Positions 1 to 5,662 of a DNA stretch of 5,794 nucleotides are shown here, in pieces. The position numbers and the translations under genes were made by a program. Source of the stretch: Gammaproteobacteria bacterium (GTDB lineage Bacteria > Pseudomonadota > Gammaproteobacteria > UBA9214); assembly GCA_029864225.1 (NCBI GenBank), contig JAOTTU010000123.1:1-5794 (forward strand), given 5' to 3'. The notes beneath the pieces were generated by a model, which saw only the letters and a program-made list of their open reading frames with translations, ran no database searches and was not told the origin of the DNA. The stretch's first letter is position 1. Each line of letters begins with the position of its first letter.

Positions 1-936
1 CGCCGGAATCTCGATAGCACTACCGCGGCCAAAGGTGGCATCGGTGCTGATATTGCGGCTCGGGGTACAGGTAGCGGGGTCCGCCCCCTCCAGGTCGCAG
101 TTGTTGGGATCCTGGTAGCCGGCATTGGCCCGGCCCGCATTTCGGCTGCGGCGCACATAACCGCCCTCGGTGCCTTGCTGGTCCCAACCGTGGCAGGCCT
201 TGCAGCGGGTGTAGTCGTTATCGGGCTCGGCCGTGGGCAGACCGATGCCACCGGCATCGGTCTTGTGCCAGGAATCCCAGGCCAGGCCACCCAGGGCGAC
301 GCATTCCTGATAAGACGCCGGGGAGTCGGCAAGGTCCGTGCCGGTAAAGTTGGTGACATCAAACGGCTCGGCGGCACCTTCCGCAAAGGCGGGAGCAAAG
401 GCAGCAAGCACACTGGTGAGTTCTGCTGGACGGTCGGCGGCAGGACCCGGGTCGGCCGCTGAGCCGGCCGGCAGACCGAATGCCTGTTCTACGAGGTCGA
501 GGGCCTCAGCAAAGTCCGCGGCATCTCCGGATGCAACCAGCCCGACGGCGGCACTGGTGAGTTCATTGGCCGCCACCGAAACGCCACTGCGGGCAATGAA
601 GGTGTAGACCGTATAGCTGCTCTGTATCCCTGTCACGGTGGCCGGGCCGGTGATGCGCACATATTCGCCCCCGGAGGCCACAGTCGTTGAAGTTGAGATT
701 GATCCGTCAGCGGAGTCGTAGCTGTAGTCCGCCGGTGGCAGTACATCGTCATAAGGCCCACCCGGCGCGGAACTGGTCGCGACTTCGGTAATATCATCGA
801 GGGCCGGATTGACCGCCGGGAAGACGGTGGTGGCACCGCCAACGAAGTTGTCGCTGTCACTGCAACCGGACAGCACCACCAATGATGTCAAGATCACCCC
901 CACCACCATGTTGTGTAATCTCGGATTGGATTTCAT
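1..936 (-). CDS. c-type cytochrome lipoprotein, N-terminal 312 residues (partial, runs off left edge)
   Basis: The reading frame is open from ATG at 934-936 to the window edge with no stop, so the C-terminus is missing. Residues 1-24 form a lipoprotein signal peptide: basic start, hydrophobic stretch about 10-22, lipobox LSGC with Cys25 as the predicted acylated residue. Ser follows at +2, which favours the outer membrane under the enterobacterial Lol rule. Residues 26-200 are low in charge and rich in Ala, Gly, Ser and Thr, and I recognise no domain there. A single c-type heme site CKACH lies at 245-249 (Cys245, Cys248, His249), followed by GWDQQG. The block with WDSW before the heme site and CHGWD after it resembles a class of monoheme cytochromes found in anaerobic and sulfur- or metal-metabolising bacteria; that is from memory. 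Cys212, Cys280 and Cys290 could form disulfides. AGAGGAG lies 9 nt before the ATG and supports this start. An electron-transfer role at the cell envelope is inferred; partner and substrate are unknown. More heme sites may lie beyond the edge. Confidence 0.85.
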   Translation of the reverse strand, partial: MKSNPRLHNMVVGVILTSLVVLSGCSDSDNFVGGATTVFPAVNPALDDITEVATSSAPGGPYDDVLPPADYSYDSADGSISTSTTVASGGEYVRITGPATVTGIQSSYTVYTFIARSGVSVAANELTSAAVGLVASGDAADFAEALDLVEQAFGLPAGSAADPGPAADRPAELTSVLAAFAPAFAEGAAEPFDVTNFTGTDLADSPASYQECVALGGLAWDSWHKTDAGGIGLPTAEPDNDYTRCKACHGWDQQGTEGGYVRRSRNAGRANAGYQDPNNCDLEGADPATCTPSRNISTDATFGRGSAIEIPA

Positions 937-945
937 GCTCCATTA

Positions 946-952
946 CTCCTCT
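946..952 (-). promoter_or_regulatory. ribosome binding site of the cytochrome lipoprotein gene
   Basis: Read on the minus strand this is AGAGGAG, 9 nt before the ATG at 936. A second GGAG lies 1 nt from the ATG but is too close to serve. The good match fixes the start, which is also the one giving a complete lipoprotein signal peptide. Confidence 0.7.
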
Positions 953-970
953 GCTGATATTGTTAACCGT

Positions 971-990
971 GTCAAACTGCCTAGTTTGAC
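971..990. repeat. perfect 8-bp inverted repeat with 4-nt loop (operator or 5'UTR hairpin)
   Basis: GTCAAACT at 971-978 and AGTTTGAC at 983-990 are exact reverse complements separated by GCCT. The element begins 35 bp upstream of the cytochrome start codon and lies inside the leader predicted from the FNR-type promoter. It could be a stable hairpin in the mRNA leader, for instance protecting the transcript, or a symmetric protein binding site. No run of T follows it on the minus strand, so it is not a typical intrinsic terminator. The symmetry is seen directly; the function is open. Confidence 0.55.
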
Positions 991-1150
991 GCCTGACCCA
1001 CGCATGCGAGGGACTGCAAACCCTGAGTACTGACCATCACCCGCGGCGACACACCCGGCTCAGCATTCATTTCGCTCCCTGAACCGCGGCCCTGTGCCGA
1101 TTCATAAATGTATTCAACTATTCTAGTTTAAAAAACCTGCTTGTGGTGAC

Positions 1151-1156
1151 CTTAAA
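1151..1156 (-). promoter_or_regulatory. candidate -10 element of an FNR-activated promoter for the cytochrome gene
   Basis: On the minus strand this reads TTTAAG, 4 of 6 matches to TATAAT. Its centre is 30 bp from the centre of the FNR box at 1177-1190, close to the geometry of class II FNR promoters, where the box is centred near -41.5 and takes the place of a -35 element. Transcription would start near 1142-1144, leaving a leader of about 206 nt. A second candidate, TAGAAT at 1120-1125, would put the box near -70, a class I position. Which of the two is used cannot be settled from sequence. Confidence 0.4.
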
Positions 1157-1176
1157 CTGCGTTTGGTAACTGTGAA

Positions 1177-1190
1177 TTGATCAAGATCAA
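1177..1190 (-). promoter_or_regulatory. FNR/ANR-type binding site, perfect consensus
   Basis: The sequence TTGATCAAGATCAA is an exact match to the FNR-family consensus TTGAT-N4-ATCAA with both half-sites perfect. FNR-type regulators carry an oxygen-labile iron-sulfur cluster and act when oxygen is low; relatives such as ANR, and some DNR-type nitric oxide sensors, recognise nearly the same site. The only gene suitably placed downstream is the minus-strand cytochrome lipoprotein starting at 936. On the plus strand the next gene end is the 3' end of the transporter, so the site is unlikely to serve that direction. Activation under oxygen limitation is inferred. Confidence 0.75.
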
Positions 1191-1349
1191 CAATATGTTC
1201 ATTTTGTCCCAATTCAGGAATTAATGGGGCCAGCGGCATATAAGTATATTATTCATCTCCTATATGTCTCCCGACCGCCATCGGCTGCGTTATTCCGGGG
1301 CACATTAACTGCTTATGTATAAAAAGTCACAGCTATCCCATTTAACGTA

Positions 1350-3275
1350 TCAATAAATCAACCCCAATGCGCGCCAGTACGGCACGGAGACGATTACGGC
1401 GAGTAACGTTGCGAGGCCGAAAGCAATCGCCACGGGGCGTGCCTGGCTGTGAGTAAACAGATTACCGCCGGTACCGTGGTAGAGCGCCAGGTAAATAGTG
1501 CTCTGATACGGCATGAAAAAGGTGCTGCACGCCACCACGGCCACAATCCCCACCACCACCGGATTGATGCCCGCAGCGCTCGCAACCGGCGCCAGGGCGA
1601 TAGTCGCTAACGGCGCCGCCGCCTGCCAGCGCAACACCAGGGTAATGGCGAAGCACACGCCCGTCGTCAACAATAAGAACAACAGCGGATTACCCGCGGT
1701 CCCTTGTGCGGCGTGCGCGGCAAGGCCTGTGATCCATGTGCCGACCCCGCTGGTGGTGAAGACCGTCGCCATGCTGGCCAGCACACCGAACAACACTATG
1801 AAACTCCAGTTGACCATGCGAAAGGTGTTTTCAGTTATCACACCGACAGCGCCAAGGGCCGCAAGCGCGCCCACGGATATCCAGGCCGGGTGGATGCCAT
1901 GCAGCGGCTGGGATGCGAAACCGAGCAGCAGCAGGACCACGACCAGCATCGACCACTTTTCGTGGCGTGACAGTTGGCCCAGCAACACCCGTTGCAAGGC
2001 AAGCGCGTTGAAAGCCCGGTCCGAATCCCGGGTGTCTGCAACCCGCGGGCGATACATGACCACAATTGTCGCCATCAGGCCGGCGAACACGGTCAGATTG
2101 AATACGGCGCCGTACAACATCCATCCCAGCCAACTGGTCTCCACCCTTATGGACTCTGGCAATACCGCGAAAACAAGCACCGCGGTGGTCGAACTGGTCA
2201 ATGTGATGGCGGTCATTTGTCCAAATCCTGCAAGCGCGGCCATGGCGAGACCGGCGGCCGGTCGCGATTGCGGCGCATAACCCAGGCCCTCAGCGAGTTC
2301 GTTGAGTGCGGGCGCCATCATGCTGATACGTCCCGTGGCGTTGGGTGCCGCCGGACCTAGCAGCAGACCCGTAATCCCGAGCGACAGCACGCGCCCGGTA
2401 AAACCGCCCCCCGTGTGCGTCAGTGTCCATAACACCAATCGAAACAGAAGGCCGGAGGAGGCAACGGCACTGCCGACGAGGTACACGCTGACGACCAGTA
2501 CCCAACTTGTCGATGCGAAACCCGAGAACGCCTCGGCCACCGGCACCACACCACCCACCACCCATACGGTTGCAATGAGTAAAGCCAGCACACCGTCTGG
2601 AATCGCGCCAACGGCGAGTACAGGCACAGCTGCTGACAGGGTCATCAGGGCACGCCAACCGCCCGGCGACAAACCTTCCGGCGGCGGCACGAACCACCCG
2701 AGCAACAGGATCCCGAGCGATGCAAGATAGACGATGCCGGTAGTGGAGAGATGCCAACGAAGCGGTGCGGGCGCTGTATGCACGGCGGGTGCGGGCTTTT
2801 CGACGCCGGACCGGGGGTGCGCGTCCACCGCTTCCCAGCCTGACTGTGCGGCATGCAGCCGTTGGCTCAAGGTGGCTGCGACGGACAGTGCAACCTCCGG
2901 ATTTTCCCGCAGCAATGCCAGAAAACGGGCACGCTCAAGACGCAATACTTCGCAAGGTCCGTGCGCGCGTACCGTCGCCGAACGCGGGGCGTTGGTAAGT
3001 AGCGCCATTTCGCCGAATGGGTCACCCGGACCCAGGCTGCTCACCTGCTTTTCCGCGAGGCCGGCGTCCGTGGAGACATATACGCCAAAAGTACCGCTGG
3101 AAACGACATACAGTGTATCGCCCGGGCCGCCTTCCCGGGCGATCTCCTCATTGTCCGCAATCTCGACCCAATCAATATGGGCGGCGAGTTTGGCCAGCGC
3201 GAGTCGATCGAGGTTCGCGAAAATATCGACGCCCGCCAACAATTCCGCGTGTCTTTGATCTATGGGGGTAGACAT
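1350..3275 (-). CDS. cyclic-nucleotide-binding domain fused to SLC13/DASS-type anion permease
   Basis: A 641-residue inner-membrane protein of two parts. Residues about 10-140 are a CRP/PKA-type cyclic-nucleotide-binding domain: GGPGDTLYVV at 49-58 and the phosphate-binding cassette FGEMALLTNAPRSATV at 87-102. Glu89 and Arg98 match the residues that contact the ribose and cyclic phosphate in this family, so ligand binding looks intact. A Pro/Ala-rich linker (about 150-172) follows. Residues about 178-635 carry 11-13 hydrophobic segments in the pattern of SLC13 divalent-anion:sodium symporters. In the first half PNATGRI at 311-317 sits where the SNT motif is expected; in the second half that place is taken by RWQAAAP (549-555), followed by FFMPYQST at 586-593. 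The natural substrate (sulfate, dicarboxylate or other) cannot be told. I chose ATG at 3275 over a GTG at 3311: GAGGA lies upstream, though 12 nt away, and the domain begins soon after. Gating or tuning of transport by cAMP or cGMP is inferred. Confidence 0.85.
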   Translation of the reverse strand: MSTPIDQRHAELLAGVDIFANLDRLALAKLAAHIDWVEIADNEEIAREGGPGDTLYVVSSGTFGVYVSTDAGLAEKQVSSLGPGDPFGEMALLTNAPRSATVRAHGPCEVLRLERARFLALLRENPEVALSVAATLSQRLHAAQSGWEAVDAHPRSGVEKPAPAVHTAPAPLRWHLSTTGIVYLASLGILLLGWFVPPPEGLSPGGWRALMTLSAAVPVLAVGAIPDGVLALLIATVWVVGGVVPVAEAFSGFASTSWVLVVSVYLVGSAVASSGLLFRLVLWTLTHTGGGFTGRVLSLGITGLLLGPAAPNATGRISMMAPALNELAEGLGYAPQSRPAAGLAMAALAGFGQMTAITLTSSTTAVLVFAVLPESIRVETSWLGWMLYGAVFNLTVFAGLMATIVVMYRPRVADTRDSDRAFNALALQRVLLGQLSRHEKWSMLVVVLLLLGFASQPLHGIHPAWISVGALAALGAVGVITENTFRMVNWSFIVLFGVLASMATVFTTSGVGTWITGLAAHAAQGTAGNPLLFLLLTTGVCFAITLVLRWQAAAPLATIALAPVASAAGINPVVVGIVAVVACSTFFMPYQSTIYLALYHGTGGNLFTHSQARPVAIAFGLATLLAVIVSVPYWRALGLIY

Positions 3276-3409
3276 GATTTGCCGTCTTCCTCGTTGGATG
3301 AGGTGGCGCACTTTGTCGGACCATTGCGCCGCAACGAAACTCTCACGGCACTGTACAGCTCACGGTTTTGCTAATATATCTTAAATCCAGTGCAACGGGA
3401 AAAGGGGGG

Positions 3410-3455
3410 CAGTACCCCTATACTTGTATTTGTGAATTTGATTCTAAGGGTACTG
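3410..3455. repeat. 8-bp inverted repeat with 30-bp spacer in the divergent promoter region
   Basis: CAGTACCC at 3410-3417 and GGGTACTG at 3448-3455 are exact reverse complements, centred 38 bp apart. The right arm touches the candidate NYN -10 element GATAAT. Two copies in opposite orientation between divergent genes could be paired half-sites for one regulator. A long hairpin is less likely because the AT-rich spacer shows no internal pairing. The identity of the arms is certain; the role is a guess. Confidence 0.4.
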
Positions 3456-3460
3456 ATAAT
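3430..3460 (+). promoter_or_regulatory. weak candidate sigma-70 promoter for the NYN gene
   Basis: TTGTGA (3430-3435, 4 of 6 to TTGACA) and GATAAT (3455-3460, 5 of 6 to TATAAT) are separated by 19 bp, longer than the usual 17. A start near 3467 would give a leader of about 95 nt. The -10 is good and the -35 and spacing are poor, so the promoter may need an activator or lie elsewhere. Confidence 0.3.
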
Positions 3461-3524
3461 AATAGTTAAGTTTCTGATGGCATGCGCGTGCAAGCGGTTG
3501 GGCCAGGCAGCATCGTGTTACCCT

Positions 3525-3553
3525 TGTTGCAGTAATACGACATTACACCAACA
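3525..3553 (+). repeat. imperfect dyad/hairpin overlapping the NYN ribosome binding site
   Basis: TGTTG (3525-3529) pairs with CAACA (3549-3553), and GTAAT (3532-3536) pairs with ATTAC (3542-3546). They are separated by a symmetric two-by-two mismatch (CA against AC), with loop ACGAC. That is 10 paired positions out of 12. Its 3' edge covers the first base of the likely ribosome binding site AGG (3553-3555), 7 nt before the GTG start. It could hide the binding site in the mRNA or be a repressor site. Confidence 0.45.
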
Positions 3554-3562
3554 GGCTCTATT

Positions 3563-4036
3563 GTGAAAAGAATTGCTATTTTTGTCGATGTACAAAACAT
3601 TTATTACACCACTCGCCAGGCCTATGGTCGCCAGTTTAATTACCGAAAACTCTGGCAACAAATCAGTTCTGAAGGAAATATTATTTCTGCAACCGCATAT
3701 GCAACGCATCGTGGTGACGACAATCAACACAAGTTCCAGGATGCCCTCAAACACATTGGCTTCACCGTAAAACTAAAACCCTATATACAGCGCAGTGACG
3801 GCTCCGCCAAGGGTGACTGGGACGTTGGTATTACGATTGATGTAATGGAAGCAGCAAAAAATGTTGATTCTGTCGTACTACTCTCCGGTGATGGTGACTT
3901 CGATCTGTTACTGGAAAAAATCATAAAGGATTACGGCGTCAGCGCAGAAGTCTATGGCGTGCCGGCACTTACCGCCAACTCGCTGATTAATTCCGCCAGC
4001 ATCTTTCATCCTATCGAGGAAGACTTATTGCTATAA
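3563..4036 (+). CDS. NYN-domain protein, LabA/DUF88-like, probable RNase
   Basis: A complete 157-residue protein made of a single NYN domain, the PIN-like fold of LabA/DUF88 proteins. The conserved acidic clusters are all present: IFVDVQN at 6-12 (Asp9, Asn12), KGDWDVGITIDVM at 83-95 (Asp85, Asp87, Asp93) and LLSGDGDFDLLL at 106-117 (Asp110, Asp112). In this superfamily these residues bind metal and support RNA cleavage, so single-strand-specific or structure-specific RNase activity is plausible. There is no signal peptide, membrane segment or extra domain, so it should be cytosolic. The start is GTG at 3563, preceded by a modest AGG 7 nt away; no in-frame ATG lies just upstream. It is 103 bp before dbpA on the same strand, another RNA-acting gene, but a functional link is only suggested. 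Codon use is more AT-rich than in the genes to the left. The actual RNA target is unknown. Confidence 0.87.
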   Translation: MKRIAIFVDVQNIYYTTRQAYGRQFNYRKLWQQISSEGNIISATAYATHRGDDNQHKFQDALKHIGFTVKLKPYIQRSDGSAKGDWDVGITIDVMEAAKNVDSVVLLSGDGDFDLLLEKIIKDYGVSAEVYGVPALTANSLINSASIFHPIEEDLLL

Positions 4037-4080
4037 CGCTATAAAAGCAGAATATTTCCCTCTGGCCCGGCTTTTTAATC

Positions 4081-4089
4081 TGCTATGAT
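4081..4089 (+). promoter_or_regulatory. extended -10 promoter candidate for dbpA
   Basis: TGCTATGAT contains the extended -10 signature TG-N followed by TATGAT (5 of 6 to TATAAT). No good -35 exists 16-18 bp upstream, which is tolerated by extended -10 promoters. Transcription would begin near 4096, giving a leader of about 44 nt to the GTG at 4140. This suggests dbpA can be transcribed separately from the NYN gene. Confidence 0.5.
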
Positions 4090-4139
4090 GCGCCTCCCCC
4101 GACAAACCGGCAAAGATTGCCAACACAGGCCAACACCAC

Positions 4140-5522
4140 GTGACCGCTACCGCCTTTTCATCCCTGCCCTTGACACCCGAGCTTTTGGCCAATATCCAGT
4201 CACTCGATTACCAGGTCATGACCACGATACAGGCTCAGGGCCTGCCCGCCATTCTGGAAGGCAAGGACTTGCTGGCACAGGCGAAAACGGGCAGTGGCAA
4301 AACGGCTGCATTTGCGATTGGCGTACTGCACACACTCGAGGCAAGAACATACCAAACACAGGCACTGGTACTTTGCCCAACGCGCGAACTGGCCGATCAG
4401 GTCAGCAAAGAATTTCGTCTACTTGCGCGTGCGATACCCAACACCCATATTCTCACCTTGTGCGGCGGAAAACCGATAGCCACGCAACTGGCCTCACTGG
4501 AACGCAACCCGCATATTGTGGTCGGCACACCGGGACGGATATTAAAGCATTTGGAAAAAGGGACTTTGAAACTGGATGGACTAAATATGCTGGTTCTTGA
4601 TGAGGCCGACCGGATGCTGGACATGGGTTTTCATGAAGACATCATGCGAATTATCGACAGGATGCCGCGCAAAAGACAAACCCTGTTATTTTCAGCGACC
4701 TACCCGGATGAAATAAAAACTGTCAGTGATGCAATCCAGAACGATCCCGTTGATATTCGCGTGGAAAGCCTGCATGAAAATAAAATAATAGAACAGATAT
4801 TCTATGAGTTAGAAAAGGGCGAAAGAACCAAAACATTAGTTGCCTTATTGCAACATTACCAACCTGAATCGAGCCTGGTATTTTGCAACCGAAAACATCA
4901 ATGCCAGGAACTGGCAGAAGAATTATGGCAACAGGGTTTCCATGCACTGGCCCTGCACGGTGATCTTGAACAACATGAACGTGACCAGGTGTTGATACAA
5001 TTTTCCAACAAAAGCAGTTCAATTCTTATTGCAACGGATGTTGCTGCGCGCGGGCTGGATATAAAAGCCTTACAAGCTGTGATTAACTTCGAGTTATCAC
5101 CGGATCCGGAAATACATATTCACCGTATCGGGCGCACCGGCCGAGCCGGCAATGAAGGCCTGGCCATCAGTTTGTTCATGCCCTCTGAACGATTCAGGGT
5201 CGAGGCGATAGAAAGCTTTCAAAACAGCCCTGTCAGAGTGGATAAGGCAACCTCACTTAAAACCCGGGATAACTTCAGATTGAGCCCAGCGATGGTCACG
5301 CTGTGCATTAATGGTGGCCGTAAAAACAAGGTTCGCGCGGGTGATATATTGGGTGCCTTAACTGCAAATACAGGTCTGCCGGGCAAACAAATCGGAAAAA
5401 TAGATATTTCTGATAATCAGGCTCATGTGGCCGTGGAACGCCCGATTGCCAAACAAGCCCTGAAGATACTATTAGAAGGCAAAATCAAAGGTCGCAAATA
5501 CAGGGTGCGAAAACTGCGTTAA
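4140..5522 (+). CDS. dbpA: ATP-dependent RNA helicase DbpA (DEAD-box, 23S rRNA-specific)
   Basis: A complete 460-residue protein, close to the 457 of E. coli DbpA and collinear with it. Helicase motifs run in order: Q motif around Gln31, motif I AKTGSGKT (48-55), Ia PTRELA (80-85), TPGR (130-133), DEAD (154-157), SAT (185-187), IV LVFCN (246-250), V ATDVAARGLDI (298-308), VI HRIGRTGRAG (328-337). Residues about 384-460 form the DbpA-specific RNA-binding domain, with LCINGGRKNKVRAGDILGAL (388-407) and a basic tail. In E. coli that domain binds hairpin 92 of 23S rRNA and directs the helicase to late 50S subunit assembly; the same role is expected here. All catalytic motifs are intact. The start is GTG at 4140, the residue that aligns with the E. 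coli start; only a weak AGG 10 nt upstream serves as ribosome binding site, so translation is probably modest. The 8-bp sequence GCCAACAC is repeated just before it (4119-4126, 4129-4136). Confidence 0.97.
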   Translation: MTATAFSSLPLTPELLANIQSLDYQVMTTIQAQGLPAILEGKDLLAQAKTGSGKTAAFAIGVLHTLEARTYQTQALVLCPTRELADQVSKEFRLLARAIPNTHILTLCGGKPIATQLASLERNPHIVVGTPGRILKHLEKGTLKLDGLNMLVLDEADRMLDMGFHEDIMRIIDRMPRKRQTLLFSATYPDEIKTVSDAIQNDPVDIRVESLHENKIIEQIFYELEKGERTKTLVALLQHYQPESSLVFCNRKHQCQELAEELWQQGFHALALHGDLEQHERDQVLIQFSNKSSSILIATDVAARGLDIKALQAVINFELSPDPEIHIHRIGRTGRAGNEGLAISLFMPSERFRVEAIESFQNSPVRVDKATSLKTRDNFRLSPAMVTLCINGGRKNKVRAGDILGALTANTGLPGKQIGKIDISDNQAHVAVERPIAKQALKILLEGKIKGRKYRVRKLR

Positions 5523-5545
5523 GCAACCGGAATAACCTGTAAGGA

Positions 5546-5562
5546 GCGCCGCTCTCCGGCGC
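5546..5562 (+). terminator. GC-rich hairpin after dbpA, possible weak terminator
   Basis: GCGCCG (5546-5551) and CGGCGC (5557-5562) form a perfect 6-bp GC stem with loop CTCTC, starting 23 bp after the dbpA stop. The following bases GATTAATT are AT-rich but not a T-run, so it may stall polymerase or protect the 3' end rather than act as a classical Rho-independent terminator. Confidence 0.4.
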
Positions 5563-5630
5563 GATTAATTAGACGCAGAACCGGGTTCATGGTGCTGCGT
5601 ATGGTATTGGTACCCATAGCGCGGTGTTAT

Positions 5631-5645
5631 ATTGGCAGGGCCAAT
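5631..5645. repeat. 6-bp inverted repeat in the yceH leader or promoter
   Basis: ATTGGC (5631-5636) and GCCAAT (5640-5645) are exact reverse complements separated by AGG. The element sits between a possible -10 (TATATT, 5628-5633, which it overlaps) and the ribosome binding site at 5652. That is a natural place for an operator or a small mRNA hairpin. No -35 at proper spacing is evident (TTGGTA at 5607-5612 is 15 bp away), so the promoter itself is uncertain. Confidence 0.35.
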
Positions 5646-5651
5646 GGATAT

Positions 5652-5656
5652 GGAGG
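5652..5656 (+). promoter_or_regulatory. ribosome binding site of the YceH/DUF480 gene
   Basis: GGAGG lies 6 nt before the GTG at 5663, the best Shine-Dalgarno match in the window. It confirms a GTG start. Confidence 0.8.
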
Positions 5657-5662
5657 ACGTTA

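Larger units (their letters stand above)
937..1349. other. 413-bp intergenic region upstream of the cytochrome gene
   Basis: No convincing gene lies here on either strand. The region holds the cytochrome ribosome binding site, the 8-bp inverted repeat, the FNR box and the candidate -10 listed separately, plus a 12-bp palindrome AATTC-AG-GAATT at 1211-1222. The stretch 1240-1349, just after the transporter stop codon, is AT-rich. It contains a weak dyad, CCGA/TCGG, within 1273-1286, but no hairpin followed by a T-run on the minus strand, so I cannot place a Rho-independent terminator for the transporter. Confidence 0.7.
3276..3562. other. divergent intergenic region between the permease and NYN genes
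   Basis: This 287-bp region must contain promoters for both genes, but neither is clear. For the permease, TATATT on the minus strand at 3373-3378 with a poor -35 (TTTCCC, 3397-3402, 18-bp spacer) is the best I see. For the NYN gene, GATAAT at 3455-3460 with TTGTGA at 3430-3435 (19-bp spacer) is possible. CTCACGG occurs twice (3342-3348 and 3359-3365) on either side of the palindrome CTGTACAG (3351-3358). Two larger dyads are listed separately. I see no small gene here. Confidence 0.5.

Noticed and set aside
957..980. TTGACA on the minus strand as a -35 for the cytochrome gene
   Set aside because: No -10-like hexamer lies 16-18 bp downstream; that position is the ribosome binding site. The hexamer belongs to the inverted repeat at 971-990.
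175..1033. Plus-strand open frames opposite the cytochrome gene (175-462, 338-607, 809-1033)
   Set aside because: They lie opposite the lipoprotein cytochrome frame, which has a lipobox, a CxxCH site and a ribosome binding site. The plus frames show no domain or initiation signal.
1152..1202. Tiny minus-strand frame MNILLILINSQLPNAV overlapping the FNR box
   Set aside because: Only 16 codons, it overlaps the promoter element itself, and it has no proper ribosome binding site.
1513..2280. Long plus-strand open frame of 255 codons inside the permease gene
   Set aside because: It is antisense to a well-supported membrane protein, has no recognisable domain, and is the expected open frame opposite GC-rich coding sequence. 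The product is an Ala/Thr/Pro-rich composition artefact.
3276..3311. Earlier GTG start giving the permease 12 more residues
   Set aside because: No Shine-Dalgarno sequence precedes it, and the added residues are basic and unlike the domain start. ATG at 3275 has GAGGA upstream.
3532..3549. TAATACGAC resembling the start of the phage T7 promoter
   Set aside because: Only the first nine bases match; the conserved CACTATAG part is absent and there is no phage gene nearby. The match comes from one arm and the loop of the dyad.
4046..4084. AGCAGA/TCTGCT inverted repeat and GC-rich segment before TTTTT as a terminator after the NYN gene
   Set aside because: The arms are 27 nt apart and the T-run is inside the loop, not after the stem. 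GGCCCGGC cannot form a usable stem by itself.
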